64,000 nt of DNA from Smittia aterrima (Eukaryota; Arthropoda; Insecta; Diptera; Chironomidae). Of the stretch, positions 27,301-38,300 are shown piece after piece (the first letter of the stretch is position 1; each line of letters opens with the position of its first letter). A program made the translations under genes and the position numbers. The notes beneath the pieces were generated by a model. It was not told the origin of the DNA. It was given only the letters and a program-made list of their open reading frames with translations, and ran no database searches. The DNA lies in contig CP093829.1 in the NCBI GenBank assembly GCA_033063855.1, positions 10,922,243 through 10,986,242 of the forward strand. The letters are read 5' to 3'.

Positions 27301-28288
27301 GATTCCTTATCTCGGGACATTTTTAACTGATTTGACGATGATTCATGCTGCCATTCCCGACACGATACCTGACAGTTTGATCAACTTCGACAAGAAGCGA
27401 AAAGAGTTCGAAGTGCTCGCTCAGATAAAGCTTCTTCAAGGTGCTGCCAATTCATATCATCTGCCCGAAGATAAATTATTCGATCGATGGTTTGCTTCAC
27501 TTCTTGTCCTCGATGAAAAGGAGTCTCACAATATATCCTGTCAAATTGAACCTCCATCCGCCAGTCAACTTCCATTCAACCAAATGTATGAATCGAAAAA
27601 GCCTCACGGCCATCGGAAAAGCGACTCAATTACATCGAACTCAAGCAGCGGAGCTGGCTCTCAATTCTTTTGTGATATTAACAACTTAAGCTACAGGTAA
27701 ACTATACAAAAGGATTTTCATCGAATTGCAATAAGTAATCCTATTAACGCAATAATTTCCAGTTCCCGAAACAATTCACTGGACCGTGGAATGACACCGC
27801 CTTTGAATTCATCGATTCTTTCTGGAGCTAGTAGTGTTTCCTCGCTTTCAATGGAATCTACAGCGTCGGGCAGTCAAAACCACAGCGCTAGTAAGACTTC
27901 ATCAAAAACTCCATCGAAGTCATCTAACAACCACGAACTGCCCTCTCATATCAATGCGCAGTTACAGCCCAATTCCCCACTGCTCAAAGCCAACGGGAAC
28001 GTCGCTCCCGACTTTTACATCATCAAAGTCACATGTGAGACCGACAGTGCAGAATTGGATGGAATTGTGTTATATAAAAGCATCATGCTGTCAAATAACG
28101 AAAGAACGCCACAGGTGATTCGGAATGCTATGATGAAACTTGGTCTAGAAGGCGATCCCGACAGCTTCACACTCGCACAGATTCTGCCCGACAAGGAATT
28201 AATGTTGCCAGCAAATGCAAACGTATATTATGCTGTCAATACACAATTCAATTTAAACTTCATCCTTCGACGTAAGAAAGACGTTTGA
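24338..28288 (+). CDS. Rgl: Rgl, Ral guanine nucleotide exchange factor (RalGDS-like)
   Basis: Eight coding exons (24338-24697, 25533-25640, 25703-25847, 25931-26544, 26616-26768, 27067-27159, 27221-27696, 27763-28288) give 824 aa. It activates Ral GTPases downstream of Ras/Rap at the plasma membrane. QPTWRLWGEE and the YTVYLKKVRYHRPTP block precede a RasGEF_N domain (about 170-300, VRFVKAAALDRLV). A CDC25-type RasGEF domain follows (about 340-590, AEQLTRMDMELFK, SHGTIPYLGTFLTDL). A Ser-rich linker then leads to a C-terminal Ras-association domain (about 733-824) ending in NFILRRK, as in the family. The first exon is inferred: it has an in-frame TGA four codons before its ATG, and a GTAAGG donor joins exon 2 in phase 0. 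I do not recognise its 120 residues. The exon 2 acceptor is a tandem CAGCAG, which could add or drop one Gln. Other first exons may exist upstream. Confidence 0.88.
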
Positions 28289-28322
28289 AGCAAACACAAT
28301 TGCCAGTGTCGATGCTAGAGCA

Positions 28323-28328
28323 AATAAA
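28323..28328 (+). terminator. Poly(A) signal of Rgl
   Basis: AATAAA lies 35 nt after the Rgl stop codon on the sense strand. This implies a very short 3' UTR unless later signals are also used. Confidence 0.55.
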
Positions 28329-31300
28329 AACTGAAATGCGATGTGCTGCTCTAGAAATGTCTTTGATATGTGACCTGCGTTTATGACGAAAAAGGAGAAA
28401 TCTCGAACTGAATCAATGACAATAACTGATGGAATCTCAAATTGAATTCTTAAGAACAAATGTAAGATTTTATCGATTTAAAACAAAAGCAATTCGGTGC
28501 TCGAATATTGAACAATATTTAATGAAATCGAAAGAGAATTTGTATGATAAACAGTGATCATTTATCAACCGACATGAAAGCACACACAATCTCGTTAGAC
28601 AAACATCTCCAGCCGCAGAGCACGATTCGAAAAAGCTTTCGTTGTGGGATTGGTGTTTGCTCATGCTCGAGATTGATTGATGATTGTCTAATCCAATTAT
28701 ATTAATCAAAGACCAAGAAAATGCCAAATGTTTTCCTCGGGACAAATAAAAAAAGCTGCGAAATTAATTGTCGAACAAAACATTGCTCCAAATAAAATAA
28801 ATTTATCACGATGGGTTAAACGTCGAGGAAATCACGTCCTGGAGCTTTGTCGATTCAATGAAAAATTTGCCGCCGCTGTTGCCATTGTGGTAAAGCTGAT
28901 AGGGAATAATTTGTTGTTTTTTATTTGTATTGTAAGGGAACCGATAATCCAAACACAAAAGAACGTAGAGTGGCTTTAAAAATCCTTCATACATATCTTC
29001 ATAAACGATCCCTCAATTGCGTAACGCTAACGACGCTCTCAGAACATTGATATTCAAAACATTTTGTTACAATATGAAAAGCTCTCGGGAAGACTCTCTT
29101 GGGAGGATTTTTAATTTATTACTCCAGAAAGTGTCATCAATTTTATAGCAGACTTGTTGCGTAATCTACGAATAATCCCAAAGCCTCCGAAGAAGGGTGG
29201 AAAAAGGGTCCCATGAAGAAACTAATTTCCCAGCAATTTTTCAATTAAAAATACCACAAACTTTCGCCTCTACGTTTTAAGGAAAGAATGTTTATCTAAA
29301 CTAACTTCCGAATGAAGCGAGAAACGAATAATAAACACGAACTCACACTCTCATTGTTTTGTATAAAAGTTTTCCAATGTAACCTCTTTAATTTAAGGTT
29401 TACTCGTTTATATATTTATAAAAAGAATCATAGGTTATGCAATAAATTGAGAATTAAAACATGAAAACAATATTTTTTCTCTCCTTGTGAGGTTTGCCAT
29501 TCATTCCTTCGGAGAAAAACCCGAAAAAAAAATTCGCAAGACCGGAGATGATGGCATTAAATATTTATCATGCGAGAAGAGCTTTGCATAAAATCGATAT
29601 GCTTACACACACCCACACGCATACGGCATTGTTTTGTCGTATAATCGAATTTATGATGGTTTTTCTCGTAAAATATTAAAAACACTCCGCTAGCATATAA
29701 AATCCATAAATCCCACACAAAGTTCGCTTATATCTCGACTGACTTCAGGCTCCCCTTTGCTCATTCCTATCCATTCCGATATGTCAGACATTTTTGTCTC
29801 CTTTCGCTTTATTGCAGAATTGCTTTTTGAAATTTCTGACAGGTTTTCCAAACGGAGAATCTTCTCAGTTATTCCGTCTCTGCATGCTATCGGATGCATA
29901 TTATTAAAAGCTTGTATTTTTTTCGAGCATTTTCTTCCATGCACAGCAGCTTATCATGCACGAATACGTAATGCTCTCAATGCTCATGTTGCCAATTCGT
30001 ACGAAAAAATGAGCTTTTATTCCATTGATTTCGAGATATATCGATTTGAATGTTGTCAGAGCATCGTGAGGCGAAAAAATAGCTAAAGCGGAGGAAAATA
30101 AAAAACAAAATTTCTTGCATCCAAATTGAAAAGAAAATCCACATTGCAAGCTATTTTTATGTGTGCAGATTTATTTTTGAATAATGTATTTTGTAGTCTT
30201 GTTATTTCAATCCTCTCGATACCTCCGAATGCATTTTTTCTTCTCGTCCCAGAACATCGAAACCATCTTTTGTCGGTTCAAGTTTGTTTTCCAAAGAAAA
30301 ATGAAAAACTTTTATGCAATTTGCCTTAATTCGCCTTTCTTGGTTAACATGCAACATTTCTCGAGCTCTCTGGGATGTGCAACGGAATGTGATTCAGGAA
30401 TTCCACAACAATTTCATTGCTCCCGGCCTCACACTCTACAATGGAAAATTCTGATTTTAAAAGTTTAATGAAAAAGAAAACGAAATAAGCTCAACGAAAT
30501 ACTATCGGGATTTGGGGTTGGGAAAATTTTTGGAGCAGCAAAAATATATTTTTTACGATTTAATTCTAATTCTTCGAGGAACAAACAACAACAGAAAAAA
30601 TTTGCATGCTGTTTTATCATGCAGAGGGGAGAAATCGGTACGAGCAAACAATTTTTGGGGATTTTTCTAAGAAGGAAGAAACTTATTCTATCGCATCGTC
30701 TGCTTTCAAGGAAGGAAAGTTTTTTTGTTAGGAAGTTCCCTCCAAGACTAAAGTGATTTCAATAGATGACATTTTTCTCGAAATAAAAAAAATTCTTCGA
30801 ATCATTGAATCTGAAGGAAAATCCCTTTACCTTCCTCACTCTTTTTTATTTTTGTTTGAGCCGAGAATAGAGAGGCAGGAAAATTTATGAGACGTCCCTG
30901 TTGGATCCTTAATTTACGTTTTCGTGTTCACTGAGTATGAGAAGCATGTACGAGCTTTAATTTAGAATGAAATTGCTTCAATATTCATGCAATTGTTTAT
31001 TATGAATGTTCTTCCTCTCGCACGAATCGTTCATTTGCTTCTTGTTAGAAGGCTTTCTCACAAATTTATAATTTTGTCGTTGATTCCAATCATTCGTCTT
31101 TCACGTAGAAAGAGAAAATCATCGTTGATTTAACTTATTTCGTATGCGCTGCATCGTCCTCGAGACATCAATCTCTTCTTAGACAAAAGACACGCTAAGT
31201 TTTAGTTATTTGTATCGAGATGAAGCTTTCAGTTAAACAATTTAAACGTGCGGTATAAACTGTCTGAGCTGAACGGAGCAAATGGCAATTTTTCACTCTT

Positions 31301-34300
31301 ATCTTTTGTTGACGTTGAATTTTGAATACATTTTCCAAGCCAAAAGAGATTTCCCCTTAATGAACAAGAATTTATCTTTTCGTTATCTTAAAAGTCTTTC
31401 AATTAATTTCCTTTTAACTCTATGATCACTCGCTTTGCTCTGCTCTAACCTAGTCTCAGCTGAAAGAGCTTAGATATCATAAAAATATAATTTATTTCTC
31501 CAAGGTCTGACACTGAATTATCAGCATCATCTTCAGTTCTGAGCTCACTTTATTTTAATTAAAGCTTCGAATGGAGGAAAGTTTAAGTGCTTTGTGGCAC
31601 GCTGTCGCTCAACATTGATTCAATCTGAGTCCTATTGAAAATTGAACAAAAACATTTCTTTTCAATTAATCGACACGACGGCGAAACGCTTGGGGAGTCA
31701 CTGAGCTCGTTGCAAAAATTCGTAGAGAAAAGTAATTTCTCGTAGGAAAATGAAAAGTTTCGAAGAGCGAGGATGAAAATCCTTTTGATCACTCTGCTCT
31801 TCCATTCTCTTCCATCTTCACACTGAACACTCGACAAGAGCAACAAAGCATCGTATTGTTGCCTGGAGCATCGTCGAGCAAATTAAAATCATTTTGCAGC
31901 AAAACGGAAAACTTTGAGTTTCAAATTAAATGTTGTGGGTAACAGAATGAATGCTTCACCTCGCTGTGCGGAAAAACCTTGCTTGCAGTTAAATTTTATG
32001 ATGTAATTCTACACGAAAGCAATTCAAGGCTCTTCTTTTGATGTTATGCTTCCACCACACCACACACCGTGAAAGAAAATCGTTTTTCGGGATGGAAAAC
32101 TGAGCCGCGCAAAAAAATGCTGAGGCAAGAAACATTATTTACTGCTTCAAAATGAAGCATTCCACTTGAATTCCTCCGCATCTACCTTCAAATCTACTTT
32201 TTTTTCTCCTTTGCCAAAGAATTCTCGTTCCATTGAGGAAAATTACGGATGTCTCCTTTTCTACTTCACTTAAAATTGCTCCATGTCTCCATCAAAAAGC
32301 GTTTCTAAGGAAATTTCCATTTAGAATGATTCAGCACATCTTTCGCCATCGTCGTTGAAAAAGCAAAGCGTCGTTAGTCTACAGTCGTCTCAGTCCTCGT
32401 CCTCGGCTCCAATTATTTCGACAACTTTTTTGTTGGCTTTCAAATTTAAGCGAAGCAATCCAGAAAAGACAAGCTAACATTACAAAACATGGAGCTTCCT
32501 GGGGCTTGCTTCAGTGCCACAGAATCAATAGTCATCCTTGATCCACCATCATAATTAATCATGGCAAGAAACAACTTTAAAATTCAGAGAATCCGGAGCA
32601 TTTTCCAAGCTAAAGAAAATTCCGATTTTAAAGTTTTTATTTCGTTTTTTGCTCATCTTCGTTTCGGGATCGCAATTTATTTTCTTCTGTATCCGAAATT
32701 GTTCATTTATTTGGGCAATTTAAGCAAAACGAAACTGTTCATCGATAAGAAATCTTTCCGAAAATAATCTTGATAAAAAGAGATGGCCAAGTCATATAAA
32801 AGCGACGACAAAATGATTGTAACTTGTTTGTTCTCCGAGGGTAGACGGATAAATTATTGCGCAAAACTTTCATTAGCAGAAAGCACTCGATTGTTTGCCC
32901 TCAGGTAGCACAAACAAAAGCCATAAATTTCCATTTTTATCTCAATAAAAAACTGTCTCGCTATTAAGGATGTCGTACGTGCCTCCAGGCTAATTGTTTC
33001 CAAAAGGAAATTTATTTGATTTTATTGCTAGTTGAGCAATTTCGGCGACGAATCTAATTTCACTGAATTTGATTTTGACATTTTCCGATAACTAAATGGA
33101 GCTTTTAATATGACTTCCTTTAAAAAGGACGAGAAGAAAACTCTTCGAAACGTCGACTGCATCGTAAACTGTTCTCGTGCTCTCGCTTTTTTCCTATATT
33201 TCGGTAAATTGAGTTCACTATTTTTTACCCCGTTCGACAAGTTTTAAACTCAAAGTTTGCCCTACGAGCTCGAGCAGCTTCGACACATAAATACGAAGGA
33301 ATTAATTAAAAGTTTGGATTAACAAAAAAGGACATTCATCATTTAAATATAGAATTTTCGCTTTTATTTCCATGTGAACGGAACCTTTTTATCATTAAAG
33401 TCTCCTTGATACTGAAAACCCATTCAACTCTCAATGAGATTTTGTTAAATATTATTCATGTTTAGTCCCTTAAACCCTCTCGACCCTTAAACATATTGAA
33501 ACTTTTTTTCCAAACGAATTTGTCACGAGCCTTGAATCGCTTGATAAATCGAATGTAAGCGCATGTAAAATGCTTCCTCTGTCGAACCACCACCGAATGA
33601 AATATGAATCGCACTTACTCACAATTTCCTCACCCAAAACCGCTCGCCTCGTAATAAAGCGACGTCATCGAGTAAAACGTTTTCCATATGTCATCAGCAT
33701 CCAAAAGCACAGTGGAGCATTGTTGTTTGCATGAAACAAAAGGCATTGCTCTCAATTGAATTTCATGGAGGGAAAGCGAACGATATTACGAAACGGAGCT
33801 TTTTTGATAAAACGAGACGAATGGAAATGTGTTCAATTCAAGTTTTCCTTTAGCTTTCATTCGATACTTCTTCACATTTCATTCAAATCGCTATAAAAAT
33901 AAATCACTTTCTTTCTTTCTTACACTCCTCTCTAGATGAACCTCATCATTCTTTCTGAGCGCTTTCTTGCTTTCTTTTCCGCACCTTTTACTGCTCTACG
34001 CTTCAAGGCTCTGAGAATCATTTACATTTAATGTTTATTTTTGCTGAAAAAAAAGGAAGAGAAAAAAAATAATTTTTGTGCTGTTGATTTATGTTCTCTT
34101 GAAAGGTATGATTTTTATTTCCATGGAGCTTCAGTCGTGAAGGACGATATGCGGGAGGGGGGATGGAAATGTAAAAATTCTTTCAGGCATTTACGAAAAC
34201 GAGAGAAGGAAAGACATAAATTATGATTTCCATGTTAAATATTGAGGTATTTTTCATCATAATGTGAAGCTGAGGAAAAGCAATTGAATAACACTAGTCC

Positions 34301-35184
34301 GCACGTATTTTATGTAACACAAGGATTGCGCTGAGAGAGAGAATATTTTAATGTTTTTTCATCCCCCAATCCATCCAACAACAGATAGCAGAGATACTTT
34401 CAACTTTAAATTATTACCAGAGAGATATTTGAAGCAGCCGGGGAGTTGAGAGAGAGGAGGAGACGGGAAACAGTTTCATTAAGTTTCATGTTGCCGAAAG
34501 AATAATAATTTCTGCTTGTTTGCTTTTCCTACCATCTAACCACCTGAATGGAAAGCCCAATTTTTTAATCAAAAGGAAACCTTTGCCTAACTTAAATTTA
34601 GACAGATGAAGGAAGATTCTTAAAATCAAGATCTAAATAATTTTGATTTCTCTTATTTCTTTCTCTGAGATAGAGATTTAGGGAAAATTCAATTAGCAAA
34701 ACTTTGAAATTAACATTTAGATTGAATAATAAAACATTTAGAACCTGTGAAGAAAGATAAATTGCAAATATATCATCACCATTAGTGTTGCTCATTTGCA
34801 TAGCTGTATAACTTTTCTATTTGCTTTGCTATTGTTCTATCTTCATTATTTGCATACACATATGACGACGAACCCACACCCGCTCGACACGGAGACAAAT
34901 ATTTAATGCTGCAATGAATCATCTGTCAGAGATGTAACCGTTTAGTCTTGCGATAACTTGATTTACATGGAAGGTTGAGTGCTTTTATGCTCCACTAACA
35001 AACAGTACAAAACAAAAGCAAATAATTTGTATTTCAGAAAATGTTTGCAACTTTATTCCAAGGAAAATTTAACTAAATAGAAAGCTTCGCTAATAATATG
35101 CAAATTTAATCTCAACATTTTATTAAAGTTTAGGCGAATGGTACAAGATACAGTTTTCAAGTACTTGATCATCTTATTGAAGCT
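28329..35184. other. Spacer between convergent Rgl and the cuticular protein gene
   Basis: Nearly 7 kb of AT-rich DNA with only short, unconvincing open frames, and homopurine or homopyrimidine runs typical of insect spacers. No RNA gene, transposase or terminal repeat was recognised. Confidence 0.55.
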
Positions 35185-35190
35185 TTTATT
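35185..35190 (-). terminator. Candidate poly(A) signal of the cuticular protein gene
   Basis: AATAAA on the minus strand, about 195 nt beyond the stop codon at 35383-35385. Another copy lies at 35052-35057. Confidence 0.4.
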
Positions 35191-35382
35191 TGAAAACTTT
35201 ATCTCATACTTCATTCATTGTTTTCCCAAAAGCTTACATCATTATAATCACGACAAAAGGAAATTTCCTAAAATATTTATGCGCATAATTATGTTTCATA
35301 ATGCAAGGTTTTCGAAATAGACACTAAATGAGTATTTTCAAGCGGAAAATCTGAGCCATTGTCAACATTTGCATACACTCGT

Positions 35383-38300
35383 CTACTTCTCATCTTTCGG
35401 AGAGCTCTGCTCGATTTTATAGTGCTCATTCATGTGCGCTTCCTCGACGTTCTGAATACGTTTGAGTTTCCTCGCTCGTTTACGGTGTGGTGATTTTACC
35501 AATGAATTCGAAAATATGTCCACGCCAGCTTGCGCCAGAACCTGCTTAAAGCTGTCGCTTGATGAATAATCTTCATTTAAATCAACTTCTCTTCCATTTC
35601 TATTTGATTGATTACACTGTGAGCATGGATAGGGAACCTGCAAATATTGACCGGAAACTTGATGAGAATGATTCCCCGTAAAACAATGAGGCACAAAGAG
35701 AACCGGAATGAATCCGATCGCATATTGACTGTATTGATTTTGTGATTGCCATTGAAGCTGGGCATGATGATTGCCCAACTGAGTATGTGATTGCTGCTGG
35801 ACTTGTAATTGCTGTTGTTGTGACGATTGATTCCCAGCTGGCTCGACAGCATAACATGGACAAGTTGGAGCGAATTGGAATGGATATGGGATTATAAAGA
35901 ACGGTGGCTGATTTCCTGGAACAAAAATATTTGGATTTGGTGTAGTGGGATGAGTTGAAGGAGGTTGAACGCCAAGGTATGAATTCCCTGATCCTGTTGG
36001 ATTCGGAGTGTTTGAAGGACGTGTTGGATAAGTTTGTGTTGGTCTTTGTGTCGTTGGCGTGTTGGGCCGGTTAGTATGATAAGTGTGTGCTGTTGTTGGG
36101 TTTGGTCTGTGAGTATGGGGATGTTTTGAAGTTGACGTTGGCCTGGAAGTCGTTGATGTTTGAGTATAAATAGTTGTCTTTTTTGTCGTAAACGTTGGCT
36201 TTATCGTATTCGGTCGAGATGTTGTATGTTGATGACTCGGTTCAGTGCAGTTAATTTCTTTTGAGAAAAAATGTTATCAATGTTTAAATTGTTGTATAAA
36301 AATTAATCTAAATACCTGAATGTCCCGATCCTTCCTGTGGGTTACCGCCTTAATTAAATAAAAAATGGAATTTAGTCAATTATTCTAATTATTTAATTAA
36401 TAACAAACCTTGATAACCGCCTTGTCCTGATGGAATATTTCCTCCTGATGGGCCATTTCCTCCTGATGGGCCATTTCCTCCTGTTGGCCCATTTCCTCCT
36501 ATGGGCCCATTTCCGCCATTACCACCTTTAAAAAAATATTTTATTTATTGAATTATAGTGCTTTCTTAAAATTTACCGTCTGGACCATATCCATTGCCGT
36601 TTCCTTGACCACCATTCGGTCCATTGCCACCTTTAAAAAATATTTTAATCATTGTAATAAGATGGTTTTAATAATTTACCATTTGGACCAAATCCATTTC
36701 CGTTTCCTTGACTACCATGGCCGCCTGAAATATTGAATGTTTTATATATTTGACAATTAAAATGGAAGAGCGGTTTCCAAATTAGTGAGTTATATGATTT
36801 TGAAGTGCAGTGTTAAAACATTTAAAACACCTAATACCTGATGGCCCCTGAACGTGTTCATATGGATTACTGCCAGGTCCATTAGACCCAGGAACATGTA
36901 CGTAGTTTCCACTGTTATCTGGCTGATATTGACCAGAGTTGTCCGGATAGTACTGTCCTTGATTATTGCTTGCTCCAGTATTATGGCCATTGCCGTGATG
37001 ATTGTTCCATGAACCTTGTCCATAATTTCCATTTTGATTTTGGTTGCTTCCTTGATATTGATTGCTGCCCTGATTATATTGATTGTTTCCTTGATTTTGA
37101 TTCTGGTTATTTCCTTGGCTCTGACTGCTTCCTTGATTGCCCCATGAAATTCCTGCTTGATGTCCTGCAGAAACTTGTCCTAGTGGACCAGATACGGAAG
37201 CACCTGAACCGTGATGAATATTTCCGCTGTGTTGACCAGATCCTTGATTATTTCCATTGCTTTGATTGTTACCATGGTTTTGATTCTGTCCTTGATTTTG
37301 ATTGTTTCCTTGATTTTGATTATTTCCGTAGCCTTGATTGCTACCCTGGTTCTGATTATTTCCATAGTACTGATTGTTTCCCTGATTATTGCTACTTCCT
37401 TGGCTCTGATTACTACCTTGATTGCCCCACAAAATTCCTGCTTGATGTCCTGCAGAAACTTGTCCTAGTGGACCAGATACAGAAGCACCTGAACCATGAT
37501 GAATATTTCCGCTGTGTTGACCAGATCCTTGATTGTTACCATGAATTTGATTTTCTCCTTGATACTGATTGTTTCCGTAGCCTTGATTGCTACCCTGGTT
37601 CTGATTATTTCCATAGTACTGATTGTTTCCTTGATTATTGTTACTTCCTTGGCTCTGATTACTACCTTGATTTTGATTACTTCCTTGATTGCCCCATGAA
37701 ATTCCTGCTTGATGTCCTGCAGAAACTTGTCCTAGTGGACCAGATACGGAAGCACCTGAACCGTGATGAATATTTCCGCTGTGTTGACCAGATCCTTGAT
37801 TGTTTCCATTGCTTTGATTGTTACCATGGTTTTGATTTTGTCCTTGGTTTTGATTGTTTCCGTAGCCTTGATTGCTACCCTGGTTCTGATTATTTCCATA
37901 GTACTGATTGTTTCCTTGATTATTGTTACTTCCTTGGCTCTGATTACTTCCTTGATTGCCCCACGAAATTCCTGCTTGATGTCCTGCAGAAACTTGTCCT
38001 AGTGGACCAGATACAGAAGCACCTGAACCGTGATGAATATTTCCGCCGTGTTGGCCAGAGCCTTGATTACCCCATGAAGCTCCAGAACCATGGCTTCCAG
38101 AAACTTGTCCCAAAACACTAGAAGCATTAATTGAACTTCCATGATGAATGCTTCCTCCTTGTTGGTGACTCAAAGATGCTCCTGATTGATGACCAACCGA
38201 TACTTGGCCCAAAGGAGTTGATCCAGTCAATGAGGTTCCATGTTGAATACTAAGACCTGGTTTGTTTTGACCGTTGCTAGGATAACCATAACCTGATTCA

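Noticed and set aside
37130..38060. Regularly spaced repeats suggesting an array such as CRISPR or satellite DNA
   Set aside because: The periods are multiples of three, the sense frame is open, and the repeats lie inside an exon of a eukaryotic gene.
36970..38121. 383-codon + strand open frame rich in Asp, Cys, Phe and Leu opposite the cuticle repeats
   Set aside because: It is the antisense reading of a tandem coding repeat whose units are multiples of three, which keeps the opposite frame open. The sense frame has a signal peptide, a known domain and phase-consistent introns; this frame has none.
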